Part shown: positions 16,814-25,669 of the stretch, piece by piece | Position numbering within the stretch: the first letter of the stretch is position 1 | Layout of the letters: every line of letters starts with the position of its first letter | Notes under the pieces: model-generated | Seen by the model: the letters and a program-made list of their open reading frames with translations, nothing else | Database searches by the model: none | Told to the model about the DNA's origin: nothing | Translations under genes and position numbers: made by a program | DNA from: Prevotellaceae bacterium UBA1726 | GTDB taxonomy: Bacteria > Bacteroidota > Bacteroidia > Bacteroidales > Bacteroidaceae | Reading direction: 5' to 3' | Length of the DNA stretch: 64,000 nucleotides | Assembly: GCA_002316005.1 (NCBI GenBank) | Contig: DCIM01000049.1 | Span: forward strand, 1-64,000

Positions 16814-17433
16814 TACTCTTTGCCTGGAAGGAATCGTTCTATATATTCAAGAACCTCATCTCGTCCTTGGCGCTTCTCTGAAGAAGTGATGAAGTAAGGT
16901 GGCAGTTCTTCCCAACCATCTTCAAGTTGTTTCATCCATGCCTCAGCATTGGCTTTTGCCTTAGGCAAGCCCACCTTATCAGCCTTTGTGAATACGATAG
17001 AGAAAGGAATTCCGCTCACACCAAGCCAATCAATGAATTCACGGTCAATCTTCTGCTGCTCATGGCGCACATCAATAAGAACAAACACATTTACGAGTTG
17101 CTCGCGCTGGAGAATGTAGCTTGAAATCATCTGCTCCAACTGCTGCTGAACAGACTTGCTGCGCTTAGCAAAGCCATAGCCCGGGAGATCGACAAGATAC
17201 CATTCATTCTTATCTTTTTCGTTTGTACTTTCAATATAGAAGTGGTTGATAAGCAGAGTCTTACCCGGTGTTGCTGAAGTTTTTGCCAAACCTTTGCGAC
17301 CACAGAGCATATTGATAAGTGACGACTTTCCTACATTACTTCTGCCAATAAAGGCATACTCCGGTTTGTCATCTTTTGGGCACATCGAAACGCGAGGTGC
17401 CGAGAGAGTGAATTTTGCGTTCTTGATAATCAT
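16813..17433 (-). CDS. engB: ribosome biogenesis GTPase EngB/YsxC
   Basis: EngB is a TrmE-Era-EngA-EngB-family GTPase needed for assembly of the large ribosomal subunit. The 206 residues hold G1 GRSNVGKSSL near residue 32, the G2 region TPGKT, G3 DLPGYG and G4 TKAD. The length is typical. It overlaps the ABC-F ATPase by one base and follows the TIGR02757 gene after 27 bp. The pairing of two ribosome-related genes is consistent with co-expression. Confidence 0.95.
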   Translation of the reverse strand: MIIKNAKFTLSAPRVSMCPKDDKPEYAFIGRSNVGKSSLINMLCGRKGLAKTSATPGKTLLINHFYIESTNEKDKNEWYLVDLPGYGFAKRSKSVQQQLEQMISSYILQREQLVNVFVLIDVRHEQQKIDREFIDWLGVSGIPFSIVFTKADKVGLPKAKANAEAWMKQLEDGWEELPPYFITSSEKRQGRDEVLEYIERFLPGKE

Positions 17434-17460
17434 ATATTGTAAATTCTTTATTTCAAATTA

Positions 17461-18165
17461 TTACTTGTTTTCCTCGTCAACTCCCAAACCAAACAGAGCA
17501 AAGTCTGCTTTTGTCGGGTCATCAGGGAAGAATTCTTTCAGTCGGTTGGTCAGTTTTATTGCTGTTGCCATTGAACCAGTCTTGCTTTCAATCAATCCCA
17601 GCTTCTGTGCTTCTTGCAATACATGAGTGTCCATTGGCATTATGAGCGTTGACTTATCTATCTGCTTTGTCCACAGGCCGAGGTCAACCGGTGAGTTGTC
17701 GCGAACCATCCAGCGAAGGAACATACAAACCCTTTTGCATGAAGAGTTTGTGTTCTTTGGAATCAAGTCGCTTGCATTATGTGCAGCAAAATGACTTGTG
17801 ATGAGACTTACTGCATCAATTGCTGTGTGGATGTCGTTCGCTTTTATCCACTCACCGAGTGAACCATATTCCGCCTCAATGCCATCAACGACCGAGAGGA
17901 AACGCCGAACCATCCTGTTTGTATGCAACCTGTAGAAGCAATCGTCGTTATCAGGGATAATCCCACCGTCAAGGATATATTGAATACGCGGAATGAACTG
18001 CTTGCGTGAACCATAACTCAGGGCTGCAGCAATGAATGCAGCTCTTTCCTGTTGGTTTGGCTCAGAGAAGCGATGCATAAACTGCGATGGATCATCTTTT
18101 ATGAAATCCGCAGTTTCGTATTTCTCTGCTAATGATTGCAGTCTTTCTTTCAATGCAATGTCCAT
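17461..18165 (-). CDS. TIGR02757 family protein
   Basis: A 234-residue protein of the TIGR02757 family, found mainly in Bacteroidetes and related to the HhH-GPD-like fold by some annotations. Motifs include FIAAALSYGSRKQFIPRIQYIL, CKRVCMFLRWMVRDNSPVDLGLW and MPMDTHVLQEAQKLGL. The start ATG at 18165 (MDIALKER) lies 2 bp after the stop of the symporter gene; the frame extends four codons further but into the upstream gene. No reaction has been established that I know of. Confidence 0.9.
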   Translation of the reverse strand: MDIALKERLQSLAEKYETADFIKDDPSQFMHRFSEPNQQERAAFIAAALSYGSRKQFIPRIQYILDGGIIPDNDDCFYRLHTNRMVRRFLSVVDGIEAEYGSLGEWIKANDIHTAIDAVSLITSHFAAHNASDLIPKNTNSSCKRVCMFLRWMVRDNSPVDLGLWTKQIDKSTLIMPMDTHVLQEAQKLGLIESKTGSMATAIKLTNRLKEFFPDDPTKADFALFGLGVDEENK

Positions 18166-18167
18166 TG

Positions 18168-19562
18168 TTACCAGCATTCTGTTTCATCAGCAATCTCCGG
18201 ACAAGTCTCCTTGTGATAGACAGGGTTCTTCCCTTGCTTTACTTGACTGCGATAATCATCAAGAAGACGAATAGCATACTTGCCAAGTATGAGTATTGCA
18301 ATAAGGTTGGTCACAGTCATAAACACCATGAAGAAATCAACCAGTGCCCATACTATATCTATTGCCATCAGCGAGCCGATGAATATGAGTATTCCAAGAA
18401 TAACGCGGTAGACATTGACTGCAGAAGGAGTCCATTTCGCACCATTGCAAAGGAATTGTACATTGCACTCGCCATAATAATAGTTGCCGATGACGCTCGA
18501 AAAGGCAAAGAACAGAATCGCGATAGCAATGATTGACTTACCCAATTCTCCGATATGTGAAGATAATGCAACCTGTGTCAGTTCAATGCCGTTTGCACCA
18601 CAATCGTAGAGTCCTGAGCACATGATGATAAATGCCGTGCAAGAACAAACAATCAAAGTATCTGTGTAAACGCCAAGTGTCTGTATAAGACCCTGCTTAA
18701 CAGGATGGCTCACCTCAGCAGTAGCTGCCGCATTTGGTGCACTACCTTCACCCGCTTCGTTTGAGAATATACCTCGTTTGAATCCCATCATAATGGCCAT
18801 GCCAACGGTTCCACCTGCTACACGATCAATGCCTAACGCATCCTTTACAATCAGTGAGAATACTTGTGGAATGAGGTCGTAATGAGCAATCATTATTCCC
18901 AATGCCAAAACAAGATAGCCCAATGCCATGAAAGGAACGATGACTTCGCAGACTTTTGCTATACGCTTAATTCCACCAAAGACAATTACCAGTGACAATA
19001 TGGTAAGGGCAGAAGCCATTATATATGGACTGATTCCAAAAGCCTGTGTGAATGCTGATGATATTGTGTTTGCCTGAACCATATTGTTGGTTAAACCAAA
19101 CTGCCCAATGATACAAACCGCAAAGATACATGCAAACCAGCGTTTCTTAATACCTTTGGTAATATAGAATGCGGGACCTCCTATATAGGAGTCCTTTCCA
19201 CGAATCTTGAACAATTGGGCAAGAGTACACTCAACAAAGGTGTTTACACTACCAATCAGAGCCATTACCCACATCCAGAATATAGCGCCAGGGCCACCTA
19301 TTACGATAGCAGTAGCCACACCAGCAAGGTTGCCCGTTCCAACACGAGTCGCCAGAGACACGGTGAAAGCTTGGAAACTGCTTACCTGACCGTGTTTGTC
19401 GGAAGGCTTGAACAAAGTGCGAATCATTTCTCCAACCATACGGAACTGCATGAAGCGTGTACGGAAGGTGAACCACAAACCTGTTATGGACAATGCTACA
19501 ACGAGGATAACACCAAGGTGTTCGTTGGCTTCATTGAGTAATGTGACAATCTTTTCGAGCAT
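18168..19562 (-). CDS. sodium:alanine symporter family protein
   Basis: A 464-residue inner-membrane protein of the AGCS (alanine/glycine:cation symporter) family, importing small neutral amino acids with Na+. Family landmarks are ATRVGTGNLAGVATAI near residue 72, GFKRGIFSNEAGEGSAPNAAATAE and about 11 hydrophobic segments. It lies 6 bp from the ygiQ-like gene upstream and 2 bp from the TIGR02757 gene downstream, so it is within an operon of otherwise housekeeping genes. Confidence 0.95.
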   Translation of the reverse strand: MLEKIVTLLNEANEHLGVILVVALSITGLWFTFRTRFMQFRMVGEMIRTLFKPSDKHGQVSSFQAFTVSLATRVGTGNLAGVATAIVIGGPGAIFWMWVMALIGSVNTFVECTLAQLFKIRGKDSYIGGPAFYITKGIKKRWFACIFAVCIIGQFGLTNNMVQANTISSAFTQAFGISPYIMASALTILSLVIVFGGIKRIAKVCEVIVPFMALGYLVLALGIMIAHYDLIPQVFSLIVKDALGIDRVAGGTVGMAIMMGFKRGIFSNEAGEGSAPNAAATAEVSHPVKQGLIQTLGVYTDTLIVCSCTAFIIMCSGLYDCGANGIELTQVALSSHIGELGKSIIAIAILFFAFSSVIGNYYYGECNVQFLCNGAKWTPSAVNVYRVILGILIFIGSLMAIDIVWALVDFFMVFMTVTNLIAILILGKYAIRLLDDYRSQVKQGKNPVYHKETCPEIADETECW

Positions 19563-19568
19563 ATTTGT

Positions 19569-21563
19569 TTATCTGCGTTTTTTGTTCTTTGGTGTGAAAT
19601 TAGGATTATATGACTTGCGAGAGCTGCTTTGATTTGAAGACTTTCCGGCTTTTCCTGTTTTACCTGAATGTCCTGAATATCCAGATTGATTTGATTGCCC
19701 AGTATATCCTGTGTTTCCAGACCTTCCGGAAAATGATGGACCACCCGGATAGAGCGCACGAAGCAGATCCGTTCTTCCCATTTGTCGCAGTTCACGTTCA
19801 ATACCAACTCGCTCCTCTGGTTTATACCAGAAGAAGAACTGACGTTGAGCCCTCTTGTCCTTGTCGCTCTTGGCAGAGAAGACCGGTTCAAGAGTATATG
19901 GGTCATAACCTGTGTACCACGCCTCAGTAGATACAGTCATTGGAGTAGGGGTGAAGTCTTGTACCTGTTCAAGGTGGAAATCCAATCCCTTTGTAATGGC
20001 TGCCAGTTCTGCCATGTCAACAGCATGACACCCAGGATGGCTGCTTATGAAGTAAGGAATAATCTGCTGATTCAGTCCTTCTTCGCGGTTTATGCGGTCG
20101 AAGATGCGTTTGAACTCCTCAAACTGACGGAATGAAGGTTTGCGCATATGCTTCAAGACAACATCCGAAGTATGTTCAGGAGCAACCTTCAGTCTGCCCG
20201 AGACATGATCTTTTATCAACTCGCGTGCATATTGCATATGCGAACGATTTGCCTTTTCATCCTTGTCCTGATGAAGGATAAGGTCATAACGCACGCCCGA
20301 CCCGATGAAACTCTTTTTTATTCCCGGTAAGGCGTCAACAGCATGATAGATGTCGAGTAGGGCAGAGTGGTCGGTATTGAGGTTTGGACAAATCTGCGGA
20401 TTAATGCACGATGGGCGTTTACACACCTCACAAGCCTTTGGATTGCGGCCATGCATTCCGTACATATTAGCAGAAGGACCACCCAGGTCAGAAAGATATC
20501 CCTTGAAATCCGGCATCTCAATTACTTGCTTCACTTCACGTAAGATACTTTCCTTTGAACGACATACAACGAATTTTCCCTGATGTGCAGAGATAGTACA
20601 GAAAGCACAACCACCAAAGCAGCCACGATGAAGGTTCACTGAGAACTTAATCATATCGAAGGCAGGAATTCTCTTACCCTTGTATTTTGGATGAGGTTGG
20701 CGTGTGTAAGGAAGGTCGAACGAAGCATCCAGTTCTTCAGATGTCAGAGGAGGATATGGCGGATTGATAACGCAATACTTGCCGTCAACTCCTTGTAGCA
20801 GACGATGGGCGTGCATCATGTTTGACTGTTCTTCCACATGACGGAAGTTCTCTGCTTGTGCCTTTTTGTTGCGAAGGCATTCCTCGTGAGAATGCAGAAC
20901 AATATCTTCATCTGTGATACCATCAGGAATGTCTTCCTCATTGCAGAGATAAACGGTTTGAGGTATATCCTTAATATCGTTTATTGGACGACAGTTGGCT
21001 AAGGCATCAGCTACATCAAGTACAACCTTTTCGCCCATGCCATACATAATCATATCAGCACCTGAGTCGCAAAGGATGCATTTCATCAGTTTGTCCTGCC
21101 AATAGTCATAATGCGTGACACGACGAAGCGAAGCCTCTATACCACCGAGAATAACAGGGACATCAGGGAACAGCTCCTTAAGGATTTTCGTATAGACAAT
21201 ACTTGGATAGTCTGGTCGCAAACCGGCTTGTCCATTTGGAGAATAAGCATCATCATGACGGATTCGGCGAGCAGCGGTATATTTGTTCACCATTGAATCC
21301 ATCGCACCTGGAGAGATTCCGAAGAATAGACGAGGACGGCCGAGTTTCTTGAAATCACGATAATCTCCGTGCCAGTCAGGTTGAGGAACGATAGCCACAC
21401 GATAGCCCGCCCCTTCAAGAATACGACCTACTACGGAAGCACCGAATGAAGGGTGGTCGACATACGCGTCGCCAGAGAACAGAATGACATCCAATTCATC
21501 CCATCCTCTGAGTTCACATTCCTTTTTTGTAGTTGGTAGGAAATCCGTCAGTCGATATTCCAT
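19569..21563 (-). CDS. YgiQ family radical SAM protein
   Basis: A 664-residue iron-sulfur enzyme of the YgiQ family (UPF0313). The radical-SAM cluster motif is RGCFGGCAFC with Cys315, Cys319 and Cys322. It begins with the family's LPTTKKECELRGWDELDVILFSGDAYVDHPSFG. The reaction is unknown. The last 55 residues are a low-complexity tail of Ser, Gly, Asn and Thr (GYTGQSNQSGYSGHSGKTGK) ending in basic KNKKRR, which looks like a disordered extension. It overlaps the 121-aa gene upstream by one base. Confidence 0.94.
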   Translation of the reverse strand: MEYRLTDFLPTTKKECELRGWDELDVILFSGDAYVDHPSFGASVVGRILEGAGYRVAIVPQPDWHGDYRDFKKLGRPRLFFGISPGAMDSMVNKYTAARRIRHDDAYSPNGQAGLRPDYPSIVYTKILKELFPDVPVILGGIEASLRRVTHYDYWQDKLMKCILCDSGADMIMYGMGEKVVLDVADALANCRPINDIKDIPQTVYLCNEEDIPDGITDEDIVLHSHEECLRNKKAQAENFRHVEEQSNMMHAHRLLQGVDGKYCVINPPYPPLTSEELDASFDLPYTRQPHPKYKGKRIPAFDMIKFSVNLHRGCFGGCAFCTISAHQGKFVVCRSKESILREVKQVIEMPDFKGYLSDLGGPSANMYGMHGRNPKACEVCKRPSCINPQICPNLNTDHSALLDIYHAVDALPGIKKSFIGSGVRYDLILHQDKDEKANRSHMQYARELIKDHVSGRLKVAPEHTSDVVLKHMRKPSFRQFEEFKRIFDRINREEGLNQQIIPYFISSHPGCHAVDMAELAAITKGLDFHLEQVQDFTPTPMTVSTEAWYTGYDPYTLEPVFSAKSDKDKRAQRQFFFWYKPEERVGIERELRQMGRTDLLRALYPGGPSFSGRSGNTGYTGQSNQSGYSGHSGKTGKAGKSSNQSSSRKSYNPNFTPKNKKRR

Positions 21564-21928
21564 TATTCTTCCTCTGCGTCTTCTCCCTCGAGAATCATAT
21601 CCTCTGAAGAGAATCCCTCAAGATCGAGTTCCATTGAATTTTCGTCGTTGTAACTGATGTATAGAAGCATAAGGTTGCGAAGTCCCAATGCCTTCATATC
21701 ACGATGATATATTACATCAAAGCATAGATCGAGCAAATCCTTGTCTCTATCGTTGCCGTTCTCGAGCAGAGCTCGCACAGTACCTTGCAATTTATCCAAA
21801 GTGGTTTCGTCTACGAATCCATCACTTCCCACAAGGTCGTGGAAGAGTGAATACTTCTTGATAGTGTCAAGATGTTGAGCTGTTACTTCGATGAAACGGC
21901 TACCTTTTGCGTTCGCTTTAATTTCCAT
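21563..21928 (-). CDS. uncharacterised acidic protein (121 aa)
   Basis: A 121-residue soluble protein that begins MEIKANAKGSRFIEVTAQHLD and ends in a strongly acidic tail (EDMILEGEDAEEE). It has no export signal. I do not recognise the family. It overlaps the ygiQ-like gene by one base and follows the amidase-like gene after 28 bp, so it is a real member of the run of nine genes. Confidence 0.8.
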   Translation of the reverse strand: MEIKANAKGSRFIEVTAQHLDTIKKYSLFHDLVGSDGFVDETTLDKLQGTVRALLENGNDRDKDLLDLCFDVIYHRDMKALGLRNLMLLYISYNDENSMELDLEGFSSEDMILEGEDAEEE

Positions 21929-21956
21929 ATTGTTTGTAATTTAGCAATTATTCTTT

Positions 21957-24554
21957 CTATTTCAACAGATATGCAAGAATACCCTGCATTATCTTATTCT
22001 TTGTATGATTGTCCTTTATGCACTCAAATGGGAATCCCATTGTGAATGTGGAATACTTCCCTTTGTAACCCACGGCAGCACTTGTGCCATCGGCATATTG
22101 CATTGCACATATAGCACCTTCACTTGGTTCAAGAATCTCTGGATGAGTGGCGGCATAATGCTTCTCGTTGAGATTTCGATAGATAGGGAACTGCATTCCC
22201 AATCCGTTTATTTGTTCTTCTGAAGTGAAAGGATCTATTGTGCTGTAACTAACCTTTAGCAAATCACTCATAAACTTTTGTTCTTCAGGTTGTTGCATGT
22301 CGCTACCTAAGAAAGAACCACTTGCAATAATACAACCACCGTTGGCTGTAAACTGCTTAAGTTGCTTGCGAATGGATGATGTGAATGTCTTGTAGTATTG
22401 TCCAAGTTGCGAGTCGTCTTTCTGCAATCCGAAGGCAAGATCAATGAGTTTGTATGGTTGAAGATTCACAAGTCCATTTTCAAGGGCTGTCGATGAACAA
22501 CTCACAACCGAATATTTCTTTGCTGAAGCAATGGCGCGAATATGATCTACGACATAGTCAAAATCGTTACCCGCAATAAAATTGCCTCCCATCTCATTGC
22601 CGCAATATCCTAATCCTACTTCACTTTCCACGCCCATCATCGAACGGTCGAATGCCACCTGTTTACCAGCCCAACCGGCATATAGACCGCGCTGAACACC
22701 CTCGTCCTTTGAAATGTCAAATCCTTGCTGAATCTCATTATCAATGATGTATGGTGCTGAGAGGCGTTGGAAACCATTTACAACAAGAATCTGTCCTCTT
22801 GACTCAGGCGCAAGATAAACCGATAGTGTCTCGGTAGGGAAACTCTCGCCGCCATCATTGCATGCGGTTATGTAGAAACTGTACTGAATTCCCGGTTCCA
22901 GTTTCATTGCTGCAGCTGTACCCTCTACATTCTGCCCATTGTCAAAACCACGATTGCCAATCGCTGTATAGATGTTGTAAGAAGTTGGGTTCGCAGTAGG
23001 TTCTTTCGGGTCCTTTATTCCTGTCCACTCCAACTGAATCTTGTTGCCTTCCACAATCTCAATGCGGAACTCAGAAGGTGCGAGTGGTTGAACAACGCAC
23101 TTGGTGTCGTGCATCTCATTGATGTAGCGGAGTATGGTCTTGTAGATACTTCTTGCTATAGCAAACTTACCTAATGGATGCTGTGCTATAACCATATCAG
23201 GGAAACTCTGATGCGATAGTGTCTCAATGATGGCAGAAGGAACTTCTGGCAGACGGGTTTCAGAATAGTTCCTGTCCCATAGATATCGTTTGCCCCAAGT
23301 GCCAAACTCTCGCGTCATATCGTTGTTGAGATTGTCGAGAAGACGAGATGCCAATTCAAACGAAACCTTGCGGGAAAGACCAGAAGACAGTAGTCCATCA
23401 TTGAAATTTGTAGTGGCAATGGCAAGAGAGCCATGAACGGATTTCCCGTCAGGTTGATAACCTGCATCACTATGGATAGCCAATGACAACTCAAGAGGAA
23501 CCCCGAGTCCTTCGGATGTTGGTACATAACACGAACCACCAGCAAGCCAGTTGGTCATCAAGGAACGAACATTGATATCATCGCCATAATCATTCATGCC
23601 ACCTTTGTCGCTATAGACAGTGTAAGGTGCACCTGCCCATTGTGCCCAGTAACGAGCACCTTCAAGACAACGAGGCATTCCACTTGTTTCACCGTATCGC
23701 TCGATGTTACCCATACCACCACCAAAGCGAACGGCATCTATGCCAACATATCCCTTATGGCGAGACGAATTTGTGAGAACAACACAATTATCATCAGATG
23801 CGTCCCCGGTTTTTACAGCATCAAAGTCAAAAGTTCCGAGGTAAACCCATGTGCCATATCCAATCTTCTGGTTAACATGGAATTCTGTAGTCATGCCCTT
23901 GTGGTGAACGATGTAATGAGCATCCTCAACGGCTTCTTCCATCTTGGGGTAGCTTACATAGACTGCAAAACGGCCACCTTCATTTAGCATTGGGGTGAAA
24001 CGGTATTCTGTAGCCTTCTTAGACTTTGTTGTCTTTGCTACAAGAGCCTTACCCGCAGTGAAAGGATTCTCTGTGTCGTGATAGACACCAGGATGCATCT
24101 TGAATCCAGTTACCTCATCTTCGTTGTCATGGTTTGGTAGAACCATAAAACTACCGCCCGGATAACATAAGTCATTATCGACGATACATTCCTGCTTCTG
24201 CCAGTCTCGTTCACGAGGTGTAAACACATAAGCACCTGCATTCTCAAGCATCGGAATGAGGTAAGGCACGACTATTGTCTGGGTGAAAAGATCCTCAGTA
24301 GTACCAAAAAGATTTGGGCGCTGCCACTTCCAGAAACCTTTCTCCTGGTCGTAGTAGCGTCCATGACTTGCCCAAAGCGAAATGTGTCTTCCTTCCAGAC
24401 CGTTTTTCACCTTATTGGGGCGCGATATATTATGAGCCCATGGAGCAACATCACCATTGATGTCACCCCATGCCCCGCGAATGTTCTGAGTGGTCTGTCC
24501 TGACGCACTCAAACATAATGCTATTATTATAAATAATGTATATAGTCTTCTCAC
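21957..24554 (-). CDS. secreted amidase-like protein (annotated xanthan lyase in relatives)
   Basis: An 865-residue exported protein (signal peptide LYTLFIIIALCLSASGQ). Segments LWASHGRYYDQE, LAIHSDAGY and AIIETLSHQSFPDM resemble the metal-binding His/Glu motifs of N-acetylmuramoyl-L-alanine amidase (Amidase_3). A region near residues 185-290 looks like a golvesin/xanthan-lyase C-terminal-like beta domain inserted in the catalytic domain, and a fibronectin type III domain follows (about residues 500-590). Relatives are often called xanthan lyase, but cell-wall or glycopeptide hydrolysis is the more cautious reading. It shares one base with the acyltransferase gene upstream. Confidence 0.8.
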   Translation of the reverse strand: MRRLYTLFIIIALCLSASGQTTQNIRGAWGDINGDVAPWAHNISRPNKVKNGLEGRHISLWASHGRYYDQEKGFWKWQRPNLFGTTEDLFTQTIVVPYLIPMLENAGAYVFTPRERDWQKQECIVDNDLCYPGGSFMVLPNHDNEDEVTGFKMHPGVYHDTENPFTAGKALVAKTTKSKKATEYRFTPMLNEGGRFAVYVSYPKMEEAVEDAHYIVHHKGMTTEFHVNQKIGYGTWVYLGTFDFDAVKTGDASDDNCVVLTNSSRHKGYVGIDAVRFGGGMGNIERYGETSGMPRCLEGARYWAQWAGAPYTVYSDKGGMNDYGDDINVRSLMTNWLAGGSCYVPTSEGLGVPLELSLAIHSDAGYQPDGKSVHGSLAIATTNFNDGLLSSGLSRKVSFELASRLLDNLNNDMTREFGTWGKRYLWDRNYSETRLPEVPSAIIETLSHQSFPDMVIAQHPLGKFAIARSIYKTILRYINEMHDTKCVVQPLAPSEFRIEIVEGNKIQLEWTGIKDPKEPTANPTSYNIYTAIGNRGFDNGQNVEGTAAAMKLEPGIQYSFYITACNDGGESFPTETLSVYLAPESRGQILVVNGFQRLSAPYIIDNEIQQGFDISKDEGVQRGLYAGWAGKQVAFDRSMMGVESEVGLGYCGNEMGGNFIAGNDFDYVVDHIRAIASAKKYSVVSCSSTALENGLVNLQPYKLIDLAFGLQKDDSQLGQYYKTFTSSIRKQLKQFTANGGCIIASGSFLGSDMQQPEEQKFMSDLLKVSYSTIDPFTSEEQINGLGMQFPIYRNLNEKHYAATHPEILEPSEGAICAMQYADGTSAAVGYKGKYSTFTMGFPFECIKDNHTKNKIMQGILAYLLK

Positions 24555-25111
24555 TATGTTTCTCCTATCGAGAATTTCTCGGGATGCTTTCCTTTGAAGT
24601 TCTTGTAGTACTGTTTAATTTCTGTCATGTCCGCCTCTATGTCGCCAGTCGGGAAGAATGTTCGAGTACACTCAATATTCTTGCTCTCATAATCAATGGC
24701 GTAGAGTAGGATAGGGATATCAGCCTCAAGGGCGATGTAATAGAATCCCTTTTTCCAGTCAGGATTCGCCGAGCGAGTGCCTTCTGGAGTAATCGTCAGT
24801 GTGAACTCGTTCCTATTGCGGGCAATCTCAGCCAACTGACTTGTCATGTGGGTTTTCTTGTCGCGATAAACCGGAATGCCGCCAATCTTGCGGGCAATCA
24901 CACCAACAGGCCAGAAGAACCACTCCTTTTTCATCAGGAAATTGGCATGAAATCCCTCAGCACGCATATACAATTGCCCAATGAGAAAATCCCAGTTACT
25001 CGTATGTGGTGCAAGGCAGATGATGTACTTCTTTGGATGCTGTTCTGTTACATTCTTTGTCCATCCAAGTTTCTTGTACAACAACCACTTGCAAAAGTTG
25101 TTCAATGTCAT
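24554..25111 (-). CDS. 1-acyl-glycerol-3-phosphate acyltransferase-like protein
   Basis: A 185-residue PlsC-superfamily acyltransferase. It has the catalytic HX4D motif as HTSNWD near residue 37, the GGIPVYRD block, and the substrate-binding PEGTRS block near residue 109. These enzymes acylate lysophosphatidic acid or related acceptors at the inner membrane; the true acceptor is not certain because the protein is short. It shares a base with the next gene and follows the 89-aa gene after 48 bp. Confidence 0.9.
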   Translation of the reverse strand: MTLNNFCKWLLYKKLGWTKNVTEQHPKKYIICLAPHTSNWDFLIGQLYMRAEGFHANFLMKKEWFFWPVGVIARKIGGIPVYRDKKTHMTSQLAEIARNRNEFTLTITPEGTRSANPDWKKGFYYIALEADIPILLYAIDYESKNIECTRTFFPTGDIEADMTEIKQYYKNFKGKHPEKFSIGET

Positions 25112-25159
25112 ATTTTCGCAAATAATTCACACTCTATTATTGAGTGTCAAAGCAAAGTC

Positions 25160-25429
25160 TTACAATGCCTCAATCTGGTCAATTAGTTCACAAGCCTGCT
25201 TGTTGAAATCCTCAACCAATATCTTATAATATTTCTTTGGCTCCATTCCCGGTTCTGGATGAGATACACGGCGTACGAAGTCGCTATGGGTTTTAAGGAT
25301 GCATTTCAATGTTGCATCCAATGTGTCATGATTTGCCTTGTCTGCAGTGAGGTATGATGCTACACATTCTGCAAAGAGTTCGCTACTTGCATAACTCAGA
25401 CTTTTTTTCAAATCTCTTTTGTTAGCCAT
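25160..25429 (-). CDS. conserved small protein (89 aa), first gene of run
   Basis: An 89-residue helical protein (KRDLKKSLSYASSELFAECVASYL, DFVRRVSHPEPGMEPKKYYKIL). It has no export signal and no domain I can name, though similar short proteins occur in Bacteroides. It is the promoter-proximal gene of the nine-gene minus-strand run; a minus-strand -7 box lies at 25473-25480. Confidence 0.8.
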   Translation of the reverse strand: MANKRDLKKSLSYASSELFAECVASYLTADKANHDTLDATLKCILKTHSDFVRRVSHPEPGMEPKKYYKILVEDFNKQACELIDQIEAL

Positions 25430-25472
25430 GATTTTTGTAGTTTAAAAATGTAGAGTTGCTATTTTTACATGC

Positions 25473-25480
25473 CAAAGATA
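25473..25480 (-). promoter_or_regulatory. -7 box of the nine-gene run
   Basis: Reads TATCTTTG on the minus strand, 43 bp before the ATG at 25429. I see no -33 TTTG at the right distance. It is the only convincing -7 box found before the run ends at 15026. Confidence 0.55.
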
Positions 25481-25575
25481 TAAAAAAAAGCCGAAAGCCC
25501 AATAAAAACATTAAAAAAATGTTTGTCCAAATAGCTTTTCTTTACTATTTCCTTCATTTTTTCACTGATTTTTTG

Positions 25576-25583
25576 TAATTTTG
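25576..25583 (+). promoter_or_regulatory. -7 box of pfp
   Basis: TAATTTTG lies 86 bp before the pfp start codon, which leaves a leader of about 80 nt. No -33 TTTG. Confidence 0.5.
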
Positions 25584-25669
25584 CATGTGGTAAGGTGGGT
25601 TTCTTTGATTCCTGTCATTATTTTGACGAATAAACATTATCAAATAAAATCAAACAAATTCAGTAACAA

